A stretch of 18,343 bases of DNA, from contig DAOTEJ010000054.1 of NCBI GenBank assembly GCA_035454085.1, positions 1 through 18,343 of the forward strand. The letters are read 5' to 3'. A model generated the notes under the pieces. That model was not told the DNA's origin, ran no database searches, and saw only the letters and a list, made by a program, of their open reading frames with translations. The DNA comes from DAOTEJ01 sp035454085 (lineage in GTDB: Bacteria > Pseudomonadota > Gammaproteobacteria > Burkholderiales > Burkholderiaceae_F). Shown one piece after another: positions 6,681-15,222 of this stretch (position 1 is its first letter; each line of letters begins with the position of its first letter). Both the position numbers and the translations under genes were made by a program.

Positions 6681-8339
6681 ATGCGTTCCGGCGCCGACCG
6701 CATCCCGTCAGTCCTCGCGGGCCGTCGCTCGGTACGCGGGCGCTGCACCCGCTCGCTGCCGCCCACCTTGCTCGCACTGGCCGTTGCCGCCACCGCTTGC
6801 CCGGCGGCGGCGCAGTCGGGGCCGCTGGGCGAAGCTGCCGGCGTGGCGGGCGGCGGAACCGGGCTCGCGGTGTCGGGCACGCCCGACCGCAGCTTCGGGC
6901 TCGCGGGGCGGCAGCCGCAGTTCACGGCGAGCATCGGGGGCAACGCCACCCTGACCAACAACTCGAATCTGTCCTCGAACGCCACCAAGGAGAGCGACCT
7001 CATCCTGAGCGTCACGCCCTCGATCGGCGTCAACTACCAGGGCGGACGCCTGAGCCTCAACGGCAACGTCGGCCTCACTGCGCTCTACTACGTCAACGGC
7101 ACGCAGGACAACTCGATCTTCCCGGCCATCGCCCTAGCCGGCACCTACGAGGCGATCGACAACTTCCTGTTCATCGACGGCTACGTCAACGGCAACACCC
7201 AGTTCATCAGCCCCTTCGGACCGCAGGTGGAGGGGCAGAACACCTCGAACACCTACACCGCCTACAACTACAACCTCGCGCCCTACATTCGCGGCCGCGC
7301 CTGGGGCGACGTCGAATACTTCGCCCGCAGCGACAGCACCTGGAGCAACTCCACGCAGGACGGTTTCGAGAACACCTACCTCTGGGCGGTGCAGGCGAGC
7401 CTCACCCGCGGCCCGCGCCCCTGGGGCTGGTCGCTGCTTTACAACATGAACCGTTGGGACGGCGGCTCGCGTCAGACCTTCGACAACAACGTCGCCCGGC
7501 TCGTCCTCACCTACCTGGTCAACGAGTCGCTCACCATCAGCGCCCGCGGCGGCTACGAAAGCCAGAGCGGCACCTTGCTGTCCTCGACCGACGTGATCTA
7601 CGGCGGCGGCCTGACCTACCGTCCCAGCCCGCGCACCGACCTCAACGGCTACTGGGAGAAGCGCTTCTTCGGTGACTCCTGGAACGCGAGCTTCACCCAC
7701 CGTCTGCCGCGCACCTCGATGAGCCTGCTCACCTCGCGCGACATCTCGTTCACCACCAACTCGCTGTTCACGGTGCCGGGCACGAGCAACGTCTTCACCT
7801 CGGTCGACGCGCTGCTCGCCACGCGCATTCCCAACGCCGATGCGCGCGCCATCGCCGCGCGCGAGCTCATCAGCCGCAACGGCCTGCCCGACACGCTCAC
7901 CTCGCCGGTCCAGGTCTACACCGACCAGCTCACCGTCCAGACCAACTACTCCGGCATCCTGGTGTGGAGCGGGGCGCGCAACTCGGCCGCGCTCAACGGC
8001 TTCTACCTGCGCACCCAGGGCATCACCGCCACCGGCGTCGCCCTGCCGGGGCTGCTCACCGGGATCAATACCGTGCAGCGCGGCGGATCGGTGTCGTTCA
8101 GCCACCGCCTCGATCCGCTCACCAGCCTGAGCGCCGTGGCCCTGCTGCAGGACACCGTCGGCTTCGCGGGCAGCGCCGGCCAGTTCACGCGCACCTACAC
8201 CTACCGACTGCAGGCCAGTCGTCAGTTCGCCCCCAAGCTCAGCGCCTACGCGGGCGCGCGCTACGTGGCGTCCGACTCGAACGTGGACAACGCATACAAC
8301 GAGGCCGCCATCTTCGCCGGCGCGACCTACGTCTTCTGA
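6681..8339 (+). CDS. XrtA/PEP-CTERM-associated outer-membrane beta-barrel protein
   Basis: This is a 552-residue secreted protein. The signal peptide has an unusually long basic n-region (about 1-26, with RR at 15-16), a hydrophobic core at about 28-40 and probable cleavage after AAA (44). The rest is rich in alternating polar/aromatic beta-strand patterns with many Asn, Ser, Thr and Tyr residues, and it ends in GATYVF, the aromatic C-terminus expected for BAM insertion. It matches the PEP-CTERM-system outer-membrane family found beside the tyrosine kinase and the AAA ATPase in XrtA loci. A role as outer-membrane export porin is inferred. I chose ATG at 6681, four bases after the kinase stop; an earlier GTG at 6636 would lie inside the kinase gene and spoil the signal peptide. 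The Shine-Dalgarno sequence is weak. Confidence 0.9.
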   Translation: MRSGADRIPSVLAGRRSVRGRCTRSLPPTLLALAVAATACPAAAQSGPLGEAAGVAGGGTGLAVSGTPDRSFGLAGRQPQFTASIGGNATLTNNSNLSSNATKESDLILSVTPSIGVNYQGGRLSLNGNVGLTALYYVNGTQDNSIFPAIALAGTYEAIDNFLFIDGYVNGNTQFISPFGPQVEGQNTSNTYTAYNYNLAPYIRGRAWGDVEYFARSDSTWSNSTQDGFENTYLWAVQASLTRGPRPWGWSLLYNMNRWDGGSRQTFDNNVARLVLTYLVNESLTISARGGYESQSGTLLSSTDVIYGGGLTYRPSPRTDLNGYWEKRFFGDSWNASFTHRLPRTSMSLLTSRDISFTTNSLFTVPGTSNVFTSVDALLATRIPNADARAIAARELISRNGLPDTLTSPVQVYTDQLTVQTNYSGILVWSGARNSAALNGFYLRTQGITATGVALPGLLTGINTVQRGGSVSFSHRLDPLTSLSAVALLQDTVGFAGSAGQFTRTYTYRLQASRQFAPKLSAYAGARYVASDSNVDNAYNEAAIFAGATYVF

Positions 8340-8345
8340 GGAATC

Positions 8346-9377
8346 ATGTACGAGGCGTACTACGGCTTCACAGGCAAGCCCTTCCAGCTCAACCCGGACC
8401 CGTCCTTCTATTACGGCTCCAAGGGGCACACCAGCGCCTACTCCTACCTGCAGTACGGCGTGTATCAGGGCGAGGGCTTCATCGTCATCACCGGCGAGAT
8501 CGGCACCGGCAAGACCACGCTCACGCGCGCCCTGCTCGAGCACCTCGACCCCAACCGCGTGATCGCCGTGCAGCTCGTCAGCACCCTGATCGACGCCGAC
8601 GACCTGCTGCGCGCCGTGGCCACCGCCTTTGGCGTGCCCATCAAGGGTGCCGACAAGGCCGAGCTGCTGGCCACTCTCGAGGCCTTCCTCACCACCCTCG
8701 TCGGCCAGGACAAGCGCGCCCTGCTGGTGGTCGACGAGGCGCAGAACCTCACGCCGCGCGCGCTCGAAGAGCTGCGCATGCTCTCCAACTTCCAGTACGG
8801 CGACCGCGCCCTGCTGCAAAGCTTCCTGATCGGCCAGCCCGAGCTGCGCCAGATGCTGCGCAGCCCCAGCATGGAGCAGCTGCGCCAGCGCGTGATCGCG
8901 TCCTACCACCTCGGGCCCCTGGCCCCTGAAGAGACCGCCGGCTACATCGCCCACCGCCTCAAGCACGTGGGCTGGACGGGCGAGAACCCCGCGATCGATC
9001 CCGCCGCCATCGAGGCGATCCACCAGTCCACCGGCGGCATTCCGCGCAAGATCAACTCGCTCACCAATCGCGTCCTGCTCTCGGCCTACCTGGCCGAGAA
9101 AGACCACATCGGCGCCGACGACGTCGAGGCCGTCACCCGCGAGATCAGCGGCGAACTCGGCCCCAGCAACGCCCGCCGGCCGGTGGCCGTCGCGCCGGCC
9201 GAGCTCGGCATGCGCGACACCGTGGGCCGCAGCAATGCGCTCTCGTCCATCGCCGCGCGGCTCGACCGCATCGAGCGCAGCCTCGCGCTGCTGATCGAGG
9301 CCCTGCGCCCCGAGAACCCGCCCAAGCCCGAGCGGCGCGTGGGCAGCGGCAAGTCCAACCGTCCGGCGAGGCTCTGA
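8346..9377 (+). CDS. XrtA/PEP-CTERM-associated AAA ATPase (ExeA/GspA-like)
   Basis: This is a 343-residue AAA ATPase that begins MYEAYYGFTGKPFQLNPDP, the usual N-terminus of the ExeA-related PEP-CTERM ATPase family. Walker A is GEIGTGKT (50-57), Walker B LLVVDE (126-131), a sensor-1-like segment IGQPEL (162-167), an RQRV near 180-183, and a sensor-2-like GGIPRKIN (230-237). After about residue 270 comes a low-complexity tail containing a short helix at about 296-318 (SIAARLDRIERSLALLIEAL). It lacks the transmembrane and peptidoglycan-binding parts of full ExeA, so it is probably cytoplasmic. It likely powers assembly or export of the surface polysaccharide, but its exact job is not known. A GAGGAA overlapping the previous stop (8338-8343) serves as Shine-Dalgarno sequence. 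Its own stop overlaps the wecB start (TGATG). Confidence 0.93.
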   Translation: MYEAYYGFTGKPFQLNPDPSFYYGSKGHTSAYSYLQYGVYQGEGFIVITGEIGTGKTTLTRALLEHLDPNRVIAVQLVSTLIDADDLLRAVATAFGVPIKGADKAELLATLEAFLTTLVGQDKRALLVVDEAQNLTPRALEELRMLSNFQYGDRALLQSFLIGQPELRQMLRSPSMEQLRQRVIASYHLGPLAPEETAGYIAHRLKHVGWTGENPAIDPAAIEAIHQSTGGIPRKINSLTNRVLLSAYLAEKDHIGADDVEAVTREISGELGPSNARRPVAVAPAELGMRDTVGRSNALSSIAARLDRIERSLALLIEALRPENPPKPERRVGSGKSNRPARL

Positions 9378-10531
9378 TGGGCAGCCCTGAACTTCCGGCC
9401 GGCGCCATCGTCTGCGTGGTGGGCGCGCGTCCCAACTTCATGAAGATGGCGCCGCTGCTGCGCGCGCTCGCCAGCCAGGCCGGGGCGCCGCCCGCGCTGC
9501 TGGTGCACACCGGGCAGCACTACGACCACGCGCTCTCCGACCAGCTCTTCCAGGACCTCGGCCTGCCCGCGCCCGACGTGAATCTCGAGGTCGGCTCGGC
9601 GAGCCACGCGGTGCAGACCGCCGAAGTCATGCGCCGCTTCGAGCCGGTGATCGACCAGACCCAGCCCAGCTGCGTCGTGGTGGTGGGCGACGTCAACTCC
9701 ACGCTCGCCTGCGCGCTGGTGGCCGCCAAGAAGGGCGTGCCGGTGGCGCACGTCGAGGCCGGCCTGCGCAGCTACGACCGCGCCATGCCCGAAGAGATCA
9801 ACCGCGTGCTCACCGACCAGATCTCCGATCTGCTCTACACCACCGAGCACCTGGCCGCCGCCAACCTCGCCCGCGAGGGCGTCTCGGGCGAGCGCGTGCA
9901 CTTCGTCGGCAACCTGATGATCGATTCGCTCCACGCCGCGCTGCCGCTGGCGCGCGCGCCGGCGCAGACGCTCGTCGCCGCTGGCATCGAGCCCGAGTTT
10001 GTCGAGCGCGGCTACGGCCTCGTGACCCTGCACCGTCCCTCCAACGTGGACGATCCCGCCGCGCTCGCCGAGGTGCTCGACATCCTGGCCGACACCAGCG
10101 CGCGCCTGCCGCTGGTGTGGCCCGTGCATCCGCGCACCCGCGCCGCCATCGAGCGCGCCGGCCTCGACGCGCGCCTGGGTGCCATGCGGCTCGCGCTGCT
10201 GCCGCCCCAGGGCTACCTCGAGATGGTCGGCCTGATGCGCGAGGCGCGCGTGGCACTCACCGACTCCGGCGGCGTCCAGGAAGAGACCACCGCGCTGGGC
10301 GTGCCCTGCCTCACCATGCGCGAGAACACCGAGCGCCCCATCACGCTTTCCGAGGGCACCAACACCCTGGTCGGCCGCGACCGCATGTACATCGCCAGCC
10401 TGCTCGACGAGATCCTCGCCGGCGGCGGCAAGCACGGCCGCGTGCCCAAGGGCTGGGACGGCCAGGCCGCGCCGCGCATCGCGGCCCACCTCACCGCGTG
10501 GCTGGCGCAGCGCGCCACCGCGCACGCATGA
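9377..10531 (+). CDS. wecB: UDP-N-acetylglucosamine 2-epimerase (non-hydrolysing)
   Basis: This is a 384-residue cytoplasmic enzyme interconverting UDP-GlcNAc and UDP-ManNAc. Conserved segments are VGARPNFMKMAPL (15-27), HTGQHYDHALSD (44-55), VVGDVNSTLA (102-111), HVEAGLRSYDRAMPEEINR (125-143), TLHRPSNV (217-224) and TDSGGVQEE (295-303). D105, E127, E139/E140 and H219 line up with the catalytic residues of E. coli WecB. The length is normal for the family. GAGG (9368-9371) precedes the ATG, which overlaps the ATPase stop by one base. Its place in the operon implies that ManNAc, or a sugar derived from it, is a component of the polymer. Confidence 0.95.
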   Translation: MGSPELPAGAIVCVVGARPNFMKMAPLLRALASQAGAPPALLVHTGQHYDHALSDQLFQDLGLPAPDVNLEVGSASHAVQTAEVMRRFEPVIDQTQPSCVVVVGDVNSTLACALVAAKKGVPVAHVEAGLRSYDRAMPEEINRVLTDQISDLLYTTEHLAAANLAREGVSGERVHFVGNLMIDSLHAALPLARAPAQTLVAAGIEPEFVERGYGLVTLHRPSNVDDPAALAEVLDILADTSARLPLVWPVHPRTRAAIERAGLDARLGAMRLALLPPQGYLEMVGLMREARVALTDSGGVQEETTALGVPCLTMRENTERPITLSEGTNTLVGRDRMYIASLLDEILAGGGKHGRVPKGWDGQAAPRIAAHLTAWLAQRATAHA

Positions 10532-10540
10532 GGTCGCGCC

Positions 10541-11398
10541 GTGAGCCCCGTGCCCCGCGACCATGAGGTCGTCAACGCCCTGAGCATCGACGTCGAGGAC
10601 TGGTTCCAGGTCTCGGCCTTCGCGCCCCACATCGACCGCGCCGACTGGGACCGCTTGCCCTGCCGCGTCGAGCGCAATGTCGACCGCCTGCTCGAGTTGC
10701 TGGCCGGCTCCGAGGCGCGCGCCACCTTCTTCACCCTGGGCTGGATCGCCGAGCGCTACCCGCAGCTCGTGCGCCGCATCCACGCCGCGGGGCACGAGGT
10801 CGCCAGCCACGGCTACGGCCACCTGCGTGCCAGCGAGCAGACCCGCGAGCAGTTCCGCAACGACATCCGCAGCGCCCGCGCCCTGCTCGAAGACCAGGCC
10901 GGCGCGCCGGTGCGCGGCTACCGCGCGCCCAGCTTCTCGATCGGCCGCGACAACCTCTGGGCCTTCGACGAACTCGCCGAGGCCGGCTACCGCTACAGCT
11001 CCAGCGTGTACCCCGTGGCGCACGACCACTACGGCATGCCCGAGGCGCCGCGCTTCCCCTGGCAGGTGCGCGAGGGCCTCACCGAGATCCCCGTCACCAC
11101 CGCGCGCATGGCCGGGCGCAACTGGCCGGCGGGCGGCGGAGGCTACTTCCGGCTCGCGCCCTACGCCGTGTCGCGCTGGGCCATCGCCCGCGTCAACCGC
11201 GAGGACCGCCGCCCCGCGATCTTCTACATGCACCCCTGGGAGATCGACCCCGGCCAGCCGCGCATGAACGGCGTGGGCTTCAAGACCCGCTTCCGCCACT
11301 ACCTCAACCTCGAGCGCACCGAGCGTCGCCTGGGCCGCCTGCTCGACGACTTCCGCTGGGGCCGCGTCGACCAGGTCTTCGCCGGGGATCTCGCATGA
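10541..11398 (+). CDS. XrtA/PEP-CTERM-associated polysaccharide deacetylase (NodB fold, DUF3473 C-terminus)
   Basis: This is a 285-residue carbohydrate esterase family 4 type deacetylase. The N-terminus SIDVEDWFQV (15-24) carries D17 and D20, candidates for the catalytic base and metal ligand. Other conserved parts are TFFTLGWIAERYP (62-74), the metal-binding SHGYGH (H90, H94), and GYRAPSFSI (126-134). The C-terminal YMHPWEID (229-236) with H231 belongs to the short DUF3473 extension common in XrtA loci. There is no signal peptide, so it probably acts on a cytoplasmic lipid-linked precursor. It would remove N-acetyl groups from GlcNAc or ManNAc units. The start is GTG at 10541, preceded by GAGGT at 10530-10534. 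The stop overlaps the FemAB start (ATGA). Confidence 0.93.
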   Translation: MSPVPRDHEVVNALSIDVEDWFQVSAFAPHIDRADWDRLPCRVERNVDRLLELLAGSEARATFFTLGWIAERYPQLVRRIHAAGHEVASHGYGHLRASEQTREQFRNDIRSARALLEDQAGAPVRGYRAPSFSIGRDNLWAFDELAEAGYRYSSSVYPVAHDHYGMPEAPRFPWQVREGLTEIPVTTARMAGRNWPAGGGGYFRLAPYAVSRWAIARVNREDRRPAIFYMHPWEIDPGQPRMNGVGFKTRFRHYLNLERTERRLGRLLDDFRWGRVDQVFAGDLA

Positions 11399-12453
11399 AC
11401 GCCGCCGACGCGCCCCTGCATGCCGCGCTCGCGGTGCGCCCCTATCGCGAGGCCGACCGCGAGGCTTGGGAGCGCTTCGTCGCCGCCGCGCCCGAGGCCA
11501 GCTTCTTCCACCGCATCGAGTGGCGCGCCATCCTGCAAGAAGTCTTCCGCCACCGCACCCACTACCTGGTCGCCACGCGCGGGCCCGAGCTCGTCGGCGT
11601 GCTGCCGCTGGCCGAGGTGCGCAGCCGGCTCTTTGGCCACTCGCTCGTGTCGCTGCCCTTCGCGGTGTATGGCGGCGCCGTGGCGCTCGATGACGCCGCC
11701 ATCGCCGCCCTGCACGGCGCGGCGGTCGAGCTCGCCCGCAGCCTGGGCGTGAGCCACCTCGAGCTGCGCAACCGTGTCTCGCGCGAGCCCGCCTGGCCGC
11801 GCCAGGACCTCTACGTCACCTTCCGCAAGCCCATCCTGCCCGAGGTCGAGGCCAACCTCACCGCCATCCCGCGCAAGCAGCGCGCCATGGTGCGCAAGAG
11901 CATCGGCCGCGGGCTGGCGAGCGAGATCGACCGCGACGCCACACGCTTCTTCGCCCTCTACGCCGACAACCAGCACCGCCACGGCACGCCGCCGCACGCG
12001 CGCCGCTACTTCGACGCGCTGCTCGCGCACTTCGGCGCCGACGCCGAGGTGCTCACCGTGCTCGACCCGCAGGGCCAGCCGGTCTCGGGCGTGCTCTCGT
12101 TCTACTGGCGCGACGAGGTGCTGCCCTACTACGCCGGCGACCTCGCCAGCGCGCGCGACCTGGCCGCCAACGACTTCAAGTACTGGGAACTCATGCGCCG
12201 CGCCTGCGAGCGCGGGCTCAAGGTCTTCGACTACGGCCGCTCCAAGCGCGACACCGGCTCCTTCGACTTCAAGAAGAACTGGGGCTTCGAGCCTGTGCCG
12301 CTCGCCTACGAGTACCAGCTGCTTACGCGCGACTCGGTGCCGCAGAACAACCCGGCCAATCCGCGCTACCGCCTGATGATCGACACCTGGCGCCGCCTGC
12401 CGCGCCCCGTGGCCAATGCGCTCGGCCCGCACCTCGTGCGCCACCTGGGCTGA
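11395..12453 (+). CDS. FemAB-like GNAT-fold protein of XrtA/PEP-CTERM systems
   Basis: This is a 352-residue cytoplasmic protein with two GNAT-like halves, resembling the FemAB-related family tied to PEP-CTERM loci. Recognisable parts are FHRIEWRAILQEVFRHRTHYL (38-58), the basic IPRKQRAMVRKSIGRGL (158-174), LSFYWRDEVLPYYAGDL (234-250) and the strongly conserved FDYGRSKRDTGSFDFKKNWGF (278-298). FemAB proteins use aminoacyl-tRNA to add amino acids to cell-wall precursors. Here transfer of an aminoacyl or acyl group to the exopolysaccharide is plausible but unproven. GGGGAT (11384-11389) lies five bases before the ATG, which overlaps the deacetylase stop by four bases. The gap to the next gene is five bases. 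Confidence 0.92.
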   Translation: MNAADAPLHAALAVRPYREADREAWERFVAAAPEASFFHRIEWRAILQEVFRHRTHYLVATRGPELVGVLPLAEVRSRLFGHSLVSLPFAVYGGAVALDDAAIAALHGAAVELARSLGVSHLELRNRVSREPAWPRQDLYVTFRKPILPEVEANLTAIPRKQRAMVRKSIGRGLASEIDRDATRFFALYADNQHRHGTPPHARRYFDALLAHFGADAEVLTVLDPQGQPVSGVLSFYWRDEVLPYYAGDLASARDLAANDFKYWELMRRACERGLKVFDYGRSKRDTGSFDFKKNWGFEPVPLAYEYQLLTRDSVPQNNPANPRYRLMIDTWRRLPRPVANALGPHLVRHLG

Positions 12454-12458
12454 ACGCC

Positions 12459-13685
12459 ATGCGTCCGCTGCTCTACCTCGCGCACCGCCTGCCCTTTCCC
12501 CCGAACAAGGGCGACAAGATCCGCTCCTTCCACCTGCTGCGCCACCTCGCGCAGCGCTGGCGGGTGCACCTGGGCTGCTTTGTCGACGCGCAGGAAGACC
12601 TGGCCCACGTGCCCGAGCTCGCCCGCTACTGCGCCAGCCACTGCGCCCTGCCCATGAACCCGCGGCTCGCCCGGCTCAAGAGCCTGCGCGGCCTGCTCAG
12701 CGGCGAGGCGCTCACGCTGCCCTACTACCGCAGCGCCGCCATGCAGCGCTGGGTGGCCGACACCGTCGCCCGCGAAGGCATCGCCCACGCGGTGGTCTTC
12801 TCGTCCGCCATGGCGCAGTACACCGAGGGGCTAAACGGCGTGCGCGTGGTCAACGACTTCTGCGATGTCGACTCCGCCAAATGGGAGCAGTACTCACGCA
12901 GCCACGCCTGGCCGGTGTCGTGGGTCTACGGCCGCGAGGGCGAGCGCCTGCTGGTCTCCGAGCGCGAGGCCGCCGCCCGCTCGGCCGCCTGCATCTTCGT
13001 CACCGAGCCCGAGGCGCGCCTGTTCCGCGAGCTGGCCCCTGAAGTCGCCGACAAGGTGCACGCCATCGAGTGCGGCGTCGACACCGCCTTCTACGATCCG
13101 CGCGCCGATCGCGCCTCGCCTTATGCCGCCGGCGAAGTGCCCATCGTCATGACCGGCGTGATGGACTACTGGCCCAACATCGACGCCGCCACCTGGTTCG
13201 CGCGCGCTGCCCTGCCCAGCATTGCCCGTGCCCACCCTGCCGTGCGCTTCTACATCGTCGGCATGAATCCGGCGCCCACCGTGCAGGCGCTCTCGGCCGA
13301 TCCGCGCGTGGTCGTCACCGGCAAGGTGGCCGATGTGCGCCCCTGGGTGCAGCACGCGCGTGTGGTGGTGGCGCCGCTGCGCGTGGCGCGCGGCGTCCAG
13401 ACCAAGGTGCTCGAAGGCATGGCGCTCGGGCGGCCGGTGGTCGTGTCCGCGGCCAGCGCCGAGGCCGTGCCCGGTCGGCCGGGCGAGGACTACGCCGTGG
13501 CGACCAGCTCGCAGGACTTCATCGATCGCGTGGGCGACCTGCTCGATCCCGTCGCGGGCGAGGCCATGGGGCTGCGCGCCCGGGCGCGCATCCTGTCCGA
13601 CTGCGACTGGGACCGCAACCTCGGCGCGCTCGACGCCTTGCTCGAGCCCGAGGCACCGCCCGAGGTGAGCCGCCATGCACGCTGA
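12459..13685 (+). CDS. XrtA/PEP-CTERM-associated glycosyltransferase stp1 family (GT4-like)
   Basis: This is a 408-residue cytoplasmic glycosyltransferase with GT-B fold. The N-terminal LYLAHRLPFPPNKGDKIRSFHLLRHLA is the signature start of the PEP-CTERM sugar transferase stp1 family. The C-terminal half has the nucleotide-sugar domain: PIVMTGVMDYWPNIDAATWF (about 226-245), FYIVGMNPAPTVQAL, VTGKVADVRPWV, and VVAPLRVARGVQTKVLEGMALGRPVV, whose KVLEGMALG is the donor-binding helix. The donor and acceptor sugars cannot be told from sequence. The start ATG follows the FemAB stop by five bases with a weak Shine-Dalgarno sequence. Its last 11 bases overlap xrtA. Confidence 0.92.
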   Translation: MRPLLYLAHRLPFPPNKGDKIRSFHLLRHLAQRWRVHLGCFVDAQEDLAHVPELARYCASHCALPMNPRLARLKSLRGLLSGEALTLPYYRSAAMQRWVADTVAREGIAHAVVFSSAMAQYTEGLNGVRVVNDFCDVDSAKWEQYSRSHAWPVSWVYGREGERLLVSEREAAARSAACIFVTEPEARLFRELAPEVADKVHAIECGVDTAFYDPRADRASPYAAGEVPIVMTGVMDYWPNIDAATWFARAALPSIARAHPAVRFYIVGMNPAPTVQALSADPRVVVTGKVADVRPWVQHARVVVAPLRVARGVQTKVLEGMALGRPVVVSAASAEAVPGRPGEDYAVATSSQDFIDRVGDLLDPVAGEAMGLRARARILSDCDWDRNLGALDALLEPEAPPEVSRHAR

Positions 13686-15222
13686 GCCTCAAGTCCGCCT
13701 GCACGGCATCGCGGCCGGCGCGCGTCTCATGACGCCCGCGCTCGCCTTCACGCTCGTGACGCTCGTGCTCGTGGTCGTGCTCTCGGTCTTCCCGGCCACC
13801 ACGCGCTCCATGGTCGACATCTGGATCCGCGCCGAGACCTTCAATCACTGCTTCCTCGTCTTCCCCATCTTCCTGTGGCTGGTCTGGCGCGAGCGCGCCA
13901 TCCTGGCCGGCACGGCACTGCGCCCCTGGTGGCCGGGCCTGCTGTTCGTGGCCGGCGCGGGTTTCGTGTGGCTGCTGGGCGAGCTCGGCTCCGCCATCGG
14001 GCCCTCGCAGTTCGCCATGGTGGCCATGGTCCCCGCGCTCGTGCTCACGCTGTTCGGCTGGGGCTGGGCCAAGGCCATCGCCATCCCGCTGCTCTTCCTG
14101 TTCTTCGCGGTGCCCTTCGGCGAGGTCTTCGTTCCCCAACTCATCGACTGGACCGCCGACTTCACCGTCATGGCCCTCCTGGCCACCGGCGTGCCGGTCT
14201 ACCGCGAAGGCAACCACTTCATCATCCCCAGCGGGGCGTGGTCCGTGGTCGAGGCCTGCAGCGGCATCCGCTACCTGATCGCCTCGTTCATGGTGGGCTG
14301 CGTCTACGCCTGGCTGATGTACCGCTCCACCGCGCGGCGCGTGGGCTTCATCCTGGTGTCGATCATCACGCCGCTCGTGGCCAACTGGCTGCGCGCCTAC
14401 ATCATCGTGATGCTCGGGCACCTCTCGAACAACCGCATCGCCACCGGCGTGGATCACATCATCTACGGCTGGATCTTCTTCGGCATCGTGATGGCGCTCA
14501 TGTTCTGGATCGGCAGCTTCTGGCGCGAGGATCCCATCGCCGGCCAGGAGCCGCCGCCGCCGGCGCCGCTGCCCTTCGACGCCAATCGCCCGCTGCTTGC
14601 GGCCGGTGCCGGAGTCGCGCTCCTGCTCGTGCCGCATGTCGCCCTGGCCGGGCTCGAAGCGCTGCGCGACACGCGCCCCGTGCAGTTGCAGCTTGTCGCC
14701 CCCAGCGGCGGCTGGACGCAGGTGGATGCCGCGGCGTCCTGGCGCCCCGACGTGCACGGTGCCGCACGCGAGTCCGTGCAGACCTTCCAGAAGAACGGCA
14801 CGCGCGTGACCGTGTTCATCGCCGTGTTCCGCAACCAGCAGCAGGGCAGGGAGCTCGTCAACTCGCTCAACCAGACCGTCGAGCCCGGCAACCAGCGCTG
14901 GCACATGGTGGCCGCGGGCACCGAGTCATTCGAGGCCGCTGGCGGCCCGGCCCAGGCGCGGCGCGTGCTGGTGGCCGGCAACGCCGGCCGCCTCGAGACG
15001 CTCACCTGGTACTGGCTCGGCCAGGAGTCCACCATCAGCGACGTGCGCGGCAAGGTCGACCTCGCGCGCGACCGCCTGCTCGGCCGCTCCGACACCTCGG
15101 CCTGGGTCTCGGTCTCGACCGATGCCGCCGGCGGCCCGGCAGCGCGCGCCGCCCTGCGCGACTTCGTCCAGCAGATGGGCCCCTCGATTCACGCCGCGCT
15201 CGCGGCCACGGCGGCGCGCTGA
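13675..15222 (+). CDS. xrtA: Exosortase A fused to a C-terminal EpsI domain
   Basis: This is a 515-residue inner-membrane cysteine protease/transpeptidase that recognises the C-terminal PEP-CTERM signal of exported proteins. Hydrophobic helices lie at about 20-40, 56-72, 86-104, 112-128, 133-150, 199-216, 222-247 and 263-282. The catalytic triad is visible: C195 in VVEACSGIRY, R240 in VANWLRAY and H261 in GVDHIIYGW. After a proline-rich linker (291-299) and another hydrophobic segment (about 306-325) comes an EpsI-like periplasmic domain (about 335-510), which in some species is a separate gene. GAGGTGA (13662-13668) sits six bases before the ATG at 13675, overlapping stp1 by 11 bases. The stop overlaps stp2 by one base (TGATG). 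No PEP-CTERM substrate is encoded in the window. Confidence 0.95.
   Translation: MHAEPQVRLHGIAAGARLMTPALAFTLVTLVLVVVLSVFPATTRSMVDIWIRAETFNHCFLVFPIFLWLVWRERAILAGTALRPWWPGLLFVAGAGFVWLLGELGSAIGPSQFAMVAMVPALVLTLFGWGWAKAIAIPLLFLFFAVPFGEVFVPQLIDWTADFTVMALLATGVPVYREGNHFIIPSGAWSVVEACSGIRYLIASFMVGCVYAWLMYRSTARRVGFILVSIITPLVANWLRAYIIVMLGHLSNNRIATGVDHIIYGWIFFGIVMALMFWIGSFWREDPIAGQEPPPPAPLPFDANRPLLAAGAGVALLLVPHVALAGLEALRDTRPVQLQLVAPSGGWTQVDAAASWRPDVHGAARESVQTFQKNGTRVTVFIAVFRNQQQGRELVNSLNQTVEPGNQRWHMVAAGTESFEAAGGPAQARRVLVAGNAGRLETLTWYWLGQESTISDVRGKVDLARDRLLGRSDTSAWVSVSTDAAGGPAARAALRDFVQQMGPSIHAALAATAAR

Noticed and set aside
6789..6800. ATAC (37-40) as a lipobox in the outer-membrane barrel protein
   Set aside because: The -3 position is Ala rather than Leu/Val/Ile, a signal peptidase I site (AAA) follows immediately, and a beta-barrel need not be lipidated.
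9086..11299. 737-codon minus-strand frame, with similar long ones at 7134-9107, 3880-5205, 11299-12444, 12894-13676 and 13519-14904
   Set aside because: Same explanation: antisense shadows of well-supported genes, with no domain motif and low-complexity composition.
13875..15221. In-frame upstream extension of stp2, and the 957-codon plus frame from 15122
   Set aside because: The first lies wholly inside xrtA in another frame; stp2 homologues start at the ATG at 15222. The second is an Arg/Ala/Pro/His-rich shadow.
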